Shown here in pieces: positions 8,077 to 15,320 of a DNA stretch of 64,000 bases (position 1 is the first letter of the stretch; every line of letters begins with the position of its first letter). This stretch comes from Pseudomonas sp. CROZ-RG-20F-R04-15 (GTDB lineage Bacteria; Pseudomonadota; Gammaproteobacteria; Pseudomonadales; Pseudomonadaceae), in assembly GCF_022662375.1 (NCBI RefSeq), contig NZ_JAKNQL010000008.1, positions 186,001 to 250,000 on the forward strand. The letters run 5' to 3'. The notes below the pieces were generated by a model. That model was not told where the DNA came from. It searched no databases and saw only the letters and a program-made list of their open reading frames with translations. The translations under genes were made by a program, and so were the position numbers.

Positions 8077-8949
8077 TTAATCAGAGATTTGCAGCAGCCA
8101 GTTTTTGAACGCCATCATCGCCGCTGTTTCAGGACGCGACTGCAACCGCGTCAACCAGTAACTCCCCGTCGTGATCTCAATCGCAAACGGCTGGCAAATC
8201 GTATCCGCCGCCAGTTGCCTGGCGAACATCAGCGGTGGCGCCAACGCCACCCCACTGCCCTGCAACGCCGCTTCCATCATCGCCAGCGATGAATCAAAAA
8301 CGATGCTCTGCGGCGGCGCAGCCTGGGTCGCCAACCCGGCGGCCTGAAACCACTCCGGCCATTCGTCGGTGCGATAGGAACGCAGCAATGTTTGTTGCAG
8401 CAGATCGCCCGGCGTCTGCAATTGCCGGGCGATTTCCGGCACGCACAACACCGACAGCGGCGCCTCAAGCAACCGCGTCGCCTCGATGCCATGCCACGCA
8501 CCAGCACCGAAGCGGATCGCGTAATCCAGCCCTTCTGCTGCCACATCCACGCGGTTGTTGTTGGTCGACAGGCGCAAATCTATGAGCGGATGTTTCGCCC
8601 GGAAGTCCGCCAGCCGCGGCAGTAGCCAACCCACAGCGAACGTGCCGACCGCGCCAACGGTCAACATTTCGCGGTACTGTCCACCGGCGAGGCGTTCGAG
8701 TATCTGCGCGATGTGATCGAACGACGTGCTCAGCACCGGCAGCAAGGTTTCGCCCTCGCTGGTCAGCATCAGCCCACGGGGCAGGCGTTTGAACAGGGTG
8801 ACGTTGAGTTGCGCCTCGAGGCTTTTGACCTGATGGCTGACCGCCGCTTGCGTGACGCACAGTTCCACGGCGGCGCGGGTGAAGCTCAAATGCCGCGCCG
8901 ATACCTCGAAGGCGCGCAGTGCGTTGAGCGGCAATTGCGGTCGAATCAT
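8077..8949 (-). CDS. ampR: LysR-type regulator of beta-lactamase, AmpR
   Basis: 290 residues, very close to P. aeruginosa AmpR as I know it: RPQLPLNALRAFEVSARHLS at the start, the helix-turn-helix TRAAVELCVTQAAVSHQVKS, then LFKRLPRGLMLT and FAVGWLLPRLADF. AmpR senses muropeptides from cell-wall recycling. It represses or activates ampC depending on whether UDP-MurNAc-pentapeptide or anhydro-muropeptides are bound. The start at 8949 matches the family; four in-frame codons upstream are not needed. It is divergent from ampC, the classical arrangement, with 160 bases between the starts. Confidence 0.95.
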   Translation of the reverse strand: MIRPQLPLNALRAFEVSARHLSFTRAAVELCVTQAAVSHQVKSLEAQLNVTLFKRLPRGLMLTSEGETLLPVLSTSFDHIAQILERLAGGQYREMLTVGAVGTFAVGWLLPRLADFRAKHPLIDLRLSTNNNRVDVAAEGLDYAIRFGAGAWHGIEATRLLEAPLSVLCVPEIARQLQTPGDLLQQTLLRSYRTDEWPEWFQAAGLATQAAPPQSIVFDSSLAMMEAALQGSGVALAPPLMFARQLAADTICQPFAIEITTGSYWLTRLQSRPETAAMMAFKNWLLQISD

Positions 8950-8994
8950 GCCCAGTCCCAAATTTTTCTAATGGCTCGTGCGAGTTTTCGTCGT

Positions 8995-9023
8995 TTGTCG
9001 ATTGGCGTCGCGCTGACTAGATT
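8995..9023 (+). promoter_or_regulatory. Probable ampC promoter
   Basis: TTGTCG (8995-9000), 17 bases, TAGATT (9018-9023), 86 bases before the ampC start. The bases between this and the ampR start (8950-8994) should hold the AmpR site, but I cannot fix its limits by eye. Confidence 0.4.
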
Positions 9024-9109
9024 GGCGGCGTTGATCAGTTGCCCAACGAAGAAATCGCCCGCAGTGTAGCGGGATAACGTCATCAACACTCATGGAGAGT
9101 GGTTCACTC

Positions 9110-10276
9110 ATGCCATCCATTCATTCAAACAACGTCATTTCCTGCGCCGCTTTCGGCCTGCTTTTCGGCGCCTCGGCCTGCATGGCCGCCACGCCCACCG
9201 ACGCGCAGTTGCAAGCGCTGGTCAACGACGCAGTGACGCCGGTAATGCAACAACAGAACATTCCCGGGCTGACCGTGGCGCTGACCGTTAACGGCAAGGC
9301 GCATTACTTTAACTACGGGGTTGCAGCAAAAGACACCGGGCAGAAAGTCAGCGAAAACACCCTGTTCGAAATCGGCTCGGTGAGCAAAACCTTCACCGCC
9401 ACCCTCGCCGGTTATGCCCAGGCCACGGGCAAACTCGACGTGTCGACCAAGGCCAGCCAGCTCTGGCCTGAACTGAAAGGCAGCGCGTTCGACAACATCA
9501 GTGTGTTGCAACTGGGCACCTACAGCGCCGGCGGTTTGCCGCTGCAATTCCCGGACAACGCGGACTCGTCTGACAAGATGCTCGGCTATTTCCAGCAGTG
9601 GAAACCGGTATATCCCGCCGGCAGCCATCGCCAGTATTCAAATCCAAGCCTTGGATTGTTCGGTTATCTGGCGGCGAAGAGCCTCGGCCAGCCGTTTGAT
9701 CAGGCGATGAAGCAAACCCTGCTGCCGAAACTCGGTTTGCAGCACACCTACCTCAGCGTGCCTGCCGCGCAAATGGCCCTGTATGCGCAGGGCTATGACA
9801 AGAATGGCAAACCGGTGCGCGTCACACCCGGCGCCCTGGATTCGCAGGCCTACGGCGTGAAAACCAGTGCCGTGGACATGCTGCGTTACGTGCAGGCCAA
9901 CCTGAAACCTGAAACCCTGGAAGCCTCCCTGCAAAAAACCATCGCCAACACCCACACCGGCTACTACACCGTCGGCGATATGACTCAAGGTTTGGGTTGG
10001 GAGATGTACCGTTACCCGATTAGCCTCGAAAGCTTGCTGGCGGGCAACTCGACGGAAATGGCCATGGAAGCGCACAAAGTGCAGTGGCTGAATCCGCCGC
10101 AACCGCAGCCGCATGACGTGCTGATCAACAAGACTGGCTCTACCGGTGGTTTCGGGACTTACGTGGCGTTTGTGCCGAGCAAGGACATTGGCATTGTGAT
10201 CATGGCCAACAAGAACTTCCCGATTCCTGAGCGGGTGAAAATCGCCCATACAATTCTCAGCGCTGTCGCTGAATAA
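9110..10276 (+). CDS. ampC: Class C beta-lactamase AmpC
   Basis: 388 residues, exported by a signal peptide ending near residue 26 (SACMA, then ATPTDAQ). All class C catalytic motifs are present: the serine motif SVSK (90-93), the tyrosine motif YSN (QYSNPSLGLFGYLAA) and KTG (INKTGSTGGFGTYVAFVP). It hydrolyses cephalosporins in the periplasm. GGAGAG lies about ten bases before the ATG at 9110. An earlier ATG at 9092 has no ribosome site and overlaps it, so I reject that start. Divergent ampR implies inducible expression. No damage is visible, so it should be functional. Confidence 0.96.
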   Translation: MPSIHSNNVISCAAFGLLFGASACMAATPTDAQLQALVNDAVTPVMQQQNIPGLTVALTVNGKAHYFNYGVAAKDTGQKVSENTLFEIGSVSKTFTATLAGYAQATGKLDVSTKASQLWPELKGSAFDNISVLQLGTYSAGGLPLQFPDNADSSDKMLGYFQQWKPVYPAGSHRQYSNPSLGLFGYLAAKSLGQPFDQAMKQTLLPKLGLQHTYLSVPAAQMALYAQGYDKNGKPVRVTPGALDSQAYGVKTSAVDMLRYVQANLKPETLEASLQKTIANTHTGYYTVGDMTQGLGWEMYRYPISLESLLAGNSTEMAMEAHKVQWLNPPQPQPHDVLINKTGSTGGFGTYVAFVPSKDIGIVIMANKNFPIPERVKIAHTILSAVAE

Positions 10277-10281
10277 AGATC

Positions 10282-10360
10282 AAAAGATCGCAGCCTGTGG
10301 CAGCTCCTTGACCGAGTGAAAACCCGATCCTGTAGGAGTTGCCGCAGGCTGCGATCTTTT
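10282..10360. repeat. Second REP family (AAAGATCGCAGCCTG), inverted pair
   Basis: Left arm AAAAGATCGCAGCCTGTGGC, and a right arm complementary apart from a few mismatches, ending at 10360. This is a different palindrome from the GTGGGAGCGAG family, found again at 18863-18939. It lies between convergent genes and probably works as a two-way terminator. Confidence 0.85.
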
Positions 10361-10364
10361 GTCT

Positions 10365-10631
10365 TTAAAGCTGCGCCTGCAACTTCCAGCCGATGATATC
10401 CATCAAGTCGCAACTGTCCCGCAACGGGATCGCCATCACCCGTGCGAAATCCTGCAGCAGCAAGGCGTCGTGGCCCTTGCCGTCACCGAGCGCCAGTGTC
10501 TCCATCAGTTGCGTCACACAGCGCAAACGGTAAGCCGCCGTGCCATGCAGCACATCCACCGGTGCTTCGCGGTCGATCAACAGAGCGGGAATCTTGCAGT
10601 CGATCCCGGTCAGCGGAATGTATCGCGTCAT
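10365..10631 (-). CDS. Small conserved Pseudomonas protein of unknown function
   Basis: 88 residues, starting MTRYIPLTGIDCKIPALLID, with a perfect GGAGG seven bases before the ATG. The sequence looks like a compact soluble alpha/beta protein; it has no signal peptide and no membrane segment. It begins 16 bases after the DUF6124 gene ends, so the two form one operon behind the structured leader at 10999-11193. I do not recognise a named domain. Being paired with DUF6124 is its main clue. Confidence 0.75.
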   Translation of the reverse strand: MTRYIPLTGIDCKIPALLIDREAPVDVLHGTAAYRLRCVTQLMETLALGDGKGHDALLLQDFARVMAIPLRDSCDLMDIIGWKLQAQL

Positions 10632-10647
10632 GTTTGAACCTCCCTGT

Positions 10648-10974
10648 TCAATGCTGCGTCGCCGCCGGTGGATCGAGATTGTCCAGCGCTCGGTTGACCA
10701 GCAACTCGCCGAGTACGGCCAACTGTTGAATCGACAGGGCGAGGCTACGCGGTGAACCTTGAAGTTCTGCGGCCAGATCGGTGGTCAGGGCATTCAGTGA
10801 AGCGAGGGTTTCGCAAGCGTGGCAGAGCAGCGTGGGCGTATCGATATCGGGGAGGATGGTGAAGAGGTGGCTGATGGGATCGGGGTGATGCGGGTTGCGT
10901 AAGCGGGGGTTGTTGGCGTCGAAGGACCCTGAATCCATGGGGGATTCGGGGGGACTTGGAGTGTGTTTTTTCAT
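10648..10974 (-). CDS. DUF6124 family protein
   Basis: 108 residues with a disordered polar N-terminus (MKKHTPSPPESPMDSGSFDA). A helical C-terminal part follows (TPTLLCHACETLASLNALTT, then LALSIQQLAVLGELLVNRAL), the recognisable DUF6124 pattern found in many copies in Pseudomonas. Function unknown. GAGG precedes the ATG at 10974. The frame runs open upstream to 11148, but that would read through the leader structure, and the conserved family start is MKK. First gene of a two-gene operon. Expression is probably set by the attenuator-like leader described separately. Confidence 0.8.
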   Translation of the reverse strand: MKKHTPSPPESPMDSGSFDANNPRLRNPHHPDPISHLFTILPDIDTPTLLCHACETLASLNALTTDLAAELQGSPRSLALSIQQLAVLGELLVNRALDNLDPPAATQH

Positions 10975-10998
10975 TAGTAAATCCTCGGGACATTCAAA

Positions 10999-11193
10999 GA
11001 AAAAACTGCCGAACTCACTTCCACGAGAGGGTGGCAGCTTTGCGCAGGGGTGGAAGTCCGGGGAAACCCGAGGAACCCGGTGCACTCGAGAGTGCTCCTG
11101 CGCATCGCTGCCATAAGCAAACAATGTTGGCATAAAAACCACCAACATGTGTTTACAGGCGCAACGCGCTCTCGGGAATCACCGGACTTCCAC
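10999..11193 (-). ncRNA. Structured leader RNA with intrinsic terminator before the DUF6124 gene
   Basis: Read on the minus strand. P1 is 12 bp, GTGGAAGTCCGG (11193-11182) with CCGGACTTCCAC (11061-11050). Inside it CCCGAG (11176-11171) pairs with CTCGGG (11072-11067), and TGCGC (11163-11159) with GCGCA (11103-11099). A long hairpin follows: ATGTTGG with CCAACAT, extended by AAACA with TGTTT across one bulged C (11154-11142 with 11130-11119). A palindromic hairpin GCACTCTCGAGTGC lies at 11095-11082. Next comes a terminator: AAGCTGCC, a loop, GGCAG and TTTTTT (11039-11000). The terminator loop repeats GTGGAAGT, so it can compete with the P1 5' strand for the same partner. The gene starts 26 bases later. 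Pairings were read by eye, not computed. Confidence 0.6.
11000..11039 (-). terminator. Intrinsic terminator inside the DUF6124 leader
   Basis: On the minus strand, AAGCTGCC pairs with GGCAGTTT (one G-U pair) and is followed by a run of T. It precedes the coding start at 10974, so read-through must be allowed for the gene to be expressed. Confidence 0.6.
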
Positions 11194-11347
11194 ATCCGAC
11201 CACTGTGTTTTGCAGCGGCCAAAGAAGACTATCCCTCCTCCCCCAACCCCACCAGTTCACCACCGCCGCCGCGACTTGCAGGAAAAATCCGCGCGACCTG
11301 AAGGAGCTTTGTGTAAGACATTTCGGCCGGCACATGCTGCAACGACT

Positions 11348-11377
11348 TTGTATTAGCGAATGAATTTGTTGTATCTA
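11348..11377 (+). promoter_or_regulatory. Possible promoter of the AAA ATPase gene
   Basis: TTGTAT (11348-11353), 18 bases, TATCTA (11372-11377), 70 bases before the start codon. The stretch 11194-11340 shows no gene or clear repeat. Confidence 0.3.
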
Positions 11378-11446
11378 CACTGCATCGAGTCAATCTTTGG
11401 ACGAGGATGGCGTCGGGCAAAAAACAGTCATTCGAAGGGTGCAGTG

Positions 11447-12580
11447 ATGGAAATCAAAAGTTTGAAGCTTGCGGATGTCGGACACTTTGGCGACATGGAT
11501 ATTCAGTTTGCCCCTACCCCGACACACCGTTCGAACATCACGGTGCTGGTGGGAAACAACGGCAGCGGAAAAACCACCATTCTGAAATCCCTGAATATTT
11601 GTCTGAGCTGGCTGATCGCAACAATTCGCTCCAATAAAGGCAATGGCAAATACCTTGTCGATGAAGATATTCGCAACGGCGCCCCAGGAGCCGTCCTTTC
11701 GATTGGCATCACCGACGTTTCACACCCGCGCGCAGCTGAGAGTGATGCGGGTTCCGAAAACGAATTATTCGTATGGGGCGCTGCCCGAAGTCGCCAGGAA
11801 GGTGCAGTCTCGGGCCGTGGATATTTAAACGAAGTCAGACTGCTTGCAGACCACTACCGCACTCAACTCACCGCCGACGATAGCGCCTCACTCCCGCTGA
11901 TCGCTTATTACCCGGCCGAACGTTGCGTTGTTGAAGTCCCGCTGAAAATCAGCGGCAAACAAGCCTTCGATCAACTCGACGGCTACGACACCAGTTTTCA
12001 CGGGGGTGTCGATTTTGGCAGTTTTTTCGAATGGTTCCGCGAACGCGAAGACAGCGAAAACGAAGACGGGATTTCCAATACCGCACTGGCCGAAATCGCG
12101 GAAAAATTCGGTACTGACAGCGACGCCTGGAAAACGCTGGCCAATGTGAAAGCCTCCACTCGCGATCGCCAATTGACTGCCGTTCGCTCGGCCCTCACCG
12201 CGTTCATGCCGGACTTCTCCAACCTGCGCGTGCAACGCAAACCACATCTGCATATGGCCGTCGACAAACATGGCGCGACATTCAATGTCACTCAGCTCTC
12301 GCTTGGCGAAAAGTCGATGATTGCGTGGGTGGGTGACATGGCCAGGCGTCTGGCGATGATGAACCCGTCGATGGACAACCCGCTGCACGGCGATGGCATT
12401 GTTCTGATCGACGAGGTGGAATTGCGCATGGATCCGCAATGGCAGCTCGGTCTGACTACGCAATTAAGCGCGACCTTTCCCAATTGCCAGTTCGTGTTGA
12501 CCACGCGTTCTCCACTGGTCATAGGTGATACCAAAGGTGTGCTGGTTTACCTGCTTGATGAGGACGATAGCCGTGGGTAG
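11447..12580 (+). CDS. Orphan SMC/ABC-like AAA ATPase (AAA_21/AAA_23 type)
   Basis: 377 residues. Walker A VGNNGSGKTT at about 36-44, ABC-type signature LSLGEKSMIAW near 290, Walker B GIVLIDEVELRMDP near 330, and a switch region FVLTTRSPLVIG. The middle (about 60-270) lacks long coiled coils, so it is a short RecF/OLD-like ATPase, not an SMC. The usual His of the H-loop (TTHSP) is replaced by Arg, and the usual HLHP after Walker B by RMDP. Relatives act in anti-phage systems (Septu, retron and OLD-type) or in DNA repair, but no nuclease or partner gene is adjacent. GAAGGG lies about ten bases before the ATG. Function open. Confidence 0.8.
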   Translation: MEIKSLKLADVGHFGDMDIQFAPTPTHRSNITVLVGNNGSGKTTILKSLNICLSWLIATIRSNKGNGKYLVDEDIRNGAPGAVLSIGITDVSHPRAAESDAGSENELFVWGAARSRQEGAVSGRGYLNEVRLLADHYRTQLTADDSASLPLIAYYPAERCVVEVPLKISGKQAFDQLDGYDTSFHGGVDFGSFFEWFREREDSENEDGISNTALAEIAEKFGTDSDAWKTLANVKASTRDRQLTAVRSALTAFMPDFSNLRVQRKPHLHMAVDKHGATFNVTQLSLGEKSMIAWVGDMARRLAMMNPSMDNPLHGDGIVLIDEVELRMDPQWQLGLTTQLSATFPNCQFVLTTRSPLVIGDTKGVLVYLLDEDDSRG

Positions 12581-12615
12581 ACAGGTTGCTGTGAGGGCGT
12601 CGGTGTCCGCAAATA

Positions 12616-12661
12616 TGCAGGAGTGAGCCTGCTCGCTATCGCGAGCAGGCTCACTCCTGCA
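12616..12661. repeat. REP palindrome, perfect 21-bp hairpin
   Basis: TGCAGGAGTGAGCCTGCTCGC and its exact complement, with only four bases between the arms. It lies between the convergent ATPase and DUF4174 genes and is a probable two-way terminator. Confidence 0.92.
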
Positions 12662-12691
12662 GGGGACGCGTTTTATTCAGTGACTGTTTGA

Positions 12692-13258
12692 TCAATCATC
12701 CGGCATTTCCGGCGGCTTGGCCGGTTTCGCTGGTTTGCTCGGCTTGGCGCCCTTCGTACCTTTCGCGGCCGGTTCGGTCGCTGCCGGTGTCGTTGCTACG
12801 GACGGCGGCGCGATGTCCTTCTCGGTGGCGGGCAATGCATCGACGGTGTCGAAGATCTTCTTCAGATCCACCGCTTTCGCTTCATCCCCCGACGCCGAAA
12901 GCTTGGTCTCGCCGTCCTTGCCCACCAGGAACACTTTCGGATAGGCCCCGGCACCGAGCTTCAGCGAGCGCAGCAGCGCCATGGTGTCTTGCTGGCCTAG
13001 GTCCTTGCCGTCGAGCTGGCCGGCCATGTTGAGGATGGTGTAGACCTTGATGTTGCGGTCGGTGACGCCCTTTTTGTTGGCGGGATCCTCCAACGACTTT
13101 TTCAAAGCCACCCACACGGCGTCGACGGTGCTTTGTGCGATCACGATCAGCGGTCGGGCGCGGCCCATATCTCCGGCGATGGGCGAATCGTTGTCAGCGG
13201 CGAACAAGGGGCCGGCAATCGCCAGCAAGAGTGTCAGGGTCAGTGACCTGATGAGCAT
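12692..13258 (-). CDS. DUF4174 domain secreted protein
   Basis: 188 residues with a signal peptide (MLIRSLTLTLLLAIAGPLFA). A thioredoxin-like DUF4174 domain follows (RPLIVIAQSTVDAVWVALKK, then YPKVFLVGKDGETKLSASGD). The C-terminal 45 residues are low-complexity Pro/Ala/Lys (KPSKPAKPAKPPEMPDD), probably an envelope-spanning or flexible tail. AGGAG lies six bases before the ATG at 13258. Another ATG two codons upstream overlaps the ribosome site. The domain lacks the CxxC pair of thioredoxins, so redox activity is unlikely. Periplasmic, function unknown. Confidence 0.82.
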   Translation of the reverse strand: MLIRSLTLTLLLAIAGPLFAADNDSPIAGDMGRARPLIVIAQSTVDAVWVALKKSLEDPANKKGVTDRNIKVYTILNMAGQLDGKDLGQQDTMALLRSLKLGAGAYPKVFLVGKDGETKLSASGDEAKAVDLKKIFDTVDALPATEKDIAPPSVATTPAATEPAAKGTKGAKPSKPAKPAKPPEMPDD

Positions 13259-13466
13259 GCGCATCTCCTTTTGATATCCACGCTCTAATGATTGCGCATC
13301 GTGGCGATTGTTCCGGGACAACCCGGCAAATATCTTCCGCCTAGTCAGAAGCTTAGGACAGGCGCGACATTGCGCAACATATCCGAGGTGATCGCAACGC
13401 GGATTTGATTACCTTTTATGACCGCATTAGGGTGGTGGTTCTGCCCATGAAATGGAGTTCACCCGC

Positions 13467-13931
13467 ATGCACATCGATTACCTGTGCGATCACCCCGAAT
13501 TGATTGAAGAACTGGCCACACTCAACTTCAAGGAGTGGGGCGAGTTTCGTCCCGGGCAAACCGTTGAGCACCGCATCGAGCATATGCGTGAATCTTGTGG
13601 CAAAGGTGCGGTGCCCAGCGTGGTGGTGGCGCTTGAAGGTTCACGTTTGCTGGGCGGCGCGCTGCTGATCGAGAACGATCTGAAGCTGCGCCCGAACCTG
13701 ACGCCATGGCTGGCTGGCGTTTATGTGAAGGCTGAGGAACGCGGTCGCGGGATAGCTTCGCAACTGGTCAATCGAGTGGTTGCAGAAGCGGCGGCGTTGG
13801 GTGTGCGGGAGTTGTATCTGTACACCGACACGTCGCAGTCGCTGTATGCGCGACTGGGTTGGGAAGTGGTGGAAGAGCTGGTCTACGACGATTTGCCGGT
13901 GACGGTGATGAAATACGCCATTGAGCGCTAA
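13467..13931 (+). CDS. GNAT family N-acetyltransferase
   Basis: 154 residues with the complete GNAT fold. The acetyl-CoA-binding segment is VKAEERGRGIASQLVNRVVA (about 90-110), and the C-terminal part LYLYTDTSQSLYARLGWEVV is typical. Substrate unknown; the acceptor could be a small amine or a protein. GGAG lies nine bases before the ATG at 13467. The ATG at 13452 has no ribosome site. It stands alone on the plus strand between two minus-strand groups. Confidence 0.88.
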   Translation: MHIDYLCDHPELIEELATLNFKEWGEFRPGQTVEHRIEHMRESCGKGAVPSVVVALEGSRLLGGALLIENDLKLRPNLTPWLAGVYVKAEERGRGIASQLVNRVVAEAAALGVRELYLYTDTSQSLYARLGWEVVEELVYDDLPVTVMKYAIER

Positions 13932-13968
13932 CCCCGTGGTGAGGCGGTCCACCGCAAGCTGTGCCGCC

Positions 13969-14295
13969 TCACTCCAGCACTGAATCGAGTGCCGAGAGCA
14001 ACTGCGAGGGGTCGACGGGTTGTCCACCGAGCTTGAGTTCACCGCTGTCGAGTTCAACACTCAACCTCAGCGACGCCCGATCGCCCGGGTACTTGCGCAG
14101 CAGAAGCTCAATGCCATTGGCCGTCTCGTCGGCGGTACCGAGCAAATCCCACAGACTCTCGCTCAGATCCAGCAGCACTTTTTGCTGCTGCAGATCGACC
14201 ACACGCGGCGCGTACAGCCAATGGCTCATGCGCATCTCACGCGGTTCGACGGTGATGGCGAGACGGCCTGCGCAATGGACAGTGGTTTCACTCAT
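13969..14295 (-). CDS. Conserved protein of unknown function, co-transcribed with the TauE-type gene
   Basis: 108 residues, soluble, without signal peptide: MSETTVHCAGRLAITVEPRE at the start and SGELKLGGQPVDPSQLLSAL near the end. It begins seven bases after the stop of the TauE/SafE-type gene, so it is the second gene of that operon. No domain recognised. No good ribosome site is seen, so translation may depend on coupling to the upstream gene. Confidence 0.68.
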   Translation of the reverse strand: MSETTVHCAGRLAITVEPREMRMSHWLYAPRVVDLQQQKVLLDLSESLWDLLGTADETANGIELLLRKYPGDRASLRLSVELDSGELKLGGQPVDPSQLLSALDSVLE

Positions 14296-14302
14296 GGCCG
14301 GA

Positions 14303-15088
14303 TCAGAACGCCAGTTTGTAACCGATCAACACCAGCATCGTCGCCAGGCACGGGCGCAGCACTTCATCGGAGATGCGTCCGGTCAGGTGGCTGCCGAGCC
14401 AGATGCCTGGCAGCGAGCCGACCAGCAAAAAGCCCAGCACCCCCCAATCCATATTGCCCATGCTCGCGTGGCCGAGGCCTGCGACCAGCGTTAGCGGAAC
14501 GGCGTGGGCGATTTCGGTGCCAACCAGGCGACGGGTCGGCAGCAGCGGATAAAGGATGAACAGCGCGACAGTGCCGAGGGCGCCAGCGCCGATCGAGGTC
14601 AGGGCGACCATGGTGCCAAGAACCAGACCAGTGATCACGGTCATCACGTTCAGCCGCGAACCACTCGGGTTGTAGTTGCCACCCGCGCGTTTGTGGGCGA
14701 AGTCGAGCAAGCGTTTCTTGAAGAAGATCGCCAGCGCCGTGGCGAACAGCACAAAGCCCAGCGCCTGTTTGATGATGGCGTTCATCGCGTCCGGCGCGGT
14801 ATGCAAAGTGCTGAGAAACCACAGGGTCATGGCCACCGCCGGCACACTGCCGAGGGTCAGCCAGCCGGTGATCGCCCAGTCGATGTTCTTGTTTTTGCGA
14901 TGAACGAGGACGCCGCTGGATTTGGTAATGGCGGCATACAGCAGGTCAGTGCCCACTGCCGTTGCCGGGTTGATGCCGAACCACAAGAGGATAGGCGTCA
15001 TCAACGAACCGCCGCCGACACCGGTCATGCCGACAATAAAACCCACCACCAGCCCGGCAATCACCAGGCCGAAATTTGCCAATTCCAT
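14303..15088 (-). CDS. TauE/SafE family inner-membrane exporter
   Basis: 261 residues with seven to eight membrane helices. The hallmark glycine-rich entry GMTGVGGGSLMTPILLWFGI (about 20-40) and its second-half counterpart TSIGAGALGTVALFILYPLL (about 160) are present. Family members export sulfite, sulfoacetate or other small organosulfur anions. Here no sulfur gene is adjacent, so the substrate is unknown. It leads a two-gene operon with the 108-residue protein. Confidence 0.9.
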   Translation of the reverse strand: MELANFGLVIAGLVVGFIVGMTGVGGGSLMTPILLWFGINPATAVGTDLLYAAITKSSGVLVHRKNKNIDWAITGWLTLGSVPAVAMTLWFLSTLHTAPDAMNAIIKQALGFVLFATALAIFFKKRLLDFAHKRAGGNYNPSGSRLNVMTVITGLVLGTMVALTSIGAGALGTVALFILYPLLPTRRLVGTEIAHAVPLTLVAGLGHASMGNMDWGVLGFLLVGSLPGIWLGSHLTGRISDEVLRPCLATMLVLIGYKLAF

Positions 15089-15205
15089 TAAACCGTCCAG
15101 AAAAACGACAGGAAAAATCTGGCCCGCAGCATAGCGATTTTTCTTATAACCACATATATCGATGCGGTCTATCGTTATGCCATATCGAACTCACCACGAT
15201 TACCC

Positions 15206-15300
15206 CCTGTGGGAGCGAGCCTGCTCGCGAATGCGGTGGGTCATCCGACACATTTATCGACTGACACAACGTCTTCGCGAGCAGGCTCGCTCCCACAGGG
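15206..15300. repeat. REP doublet (GTGGGAGCGAG family)
   Basis: Two inverted REP copies flank about 45 bases of weaker inverted repeat. It lies between the TauE-type gene and the MFS gene, both on the minus strand, so it probably ends the upstream MFS transcript. Confidence 0.9.
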
Positions 15301-15320
15301 TGAAGCGGTGGTTTCCAGAG

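Noticed and set aside
10975..11148. N-terminal extension of the DUF6124 protein
   Set aside because: The frame is open, but it would translate the terminator and hairpins, and the conserved family start with its own ribosome site is at 10974.
11050..11193. The structured leader as a retron msr-msd RNA for the adjacent ATPase
   Set aside because: No reverse transcriptase gene is near, and the element reads on the minus strand toward DUF6124, away from the ATPase. The terminator and gene order fit a leader better.
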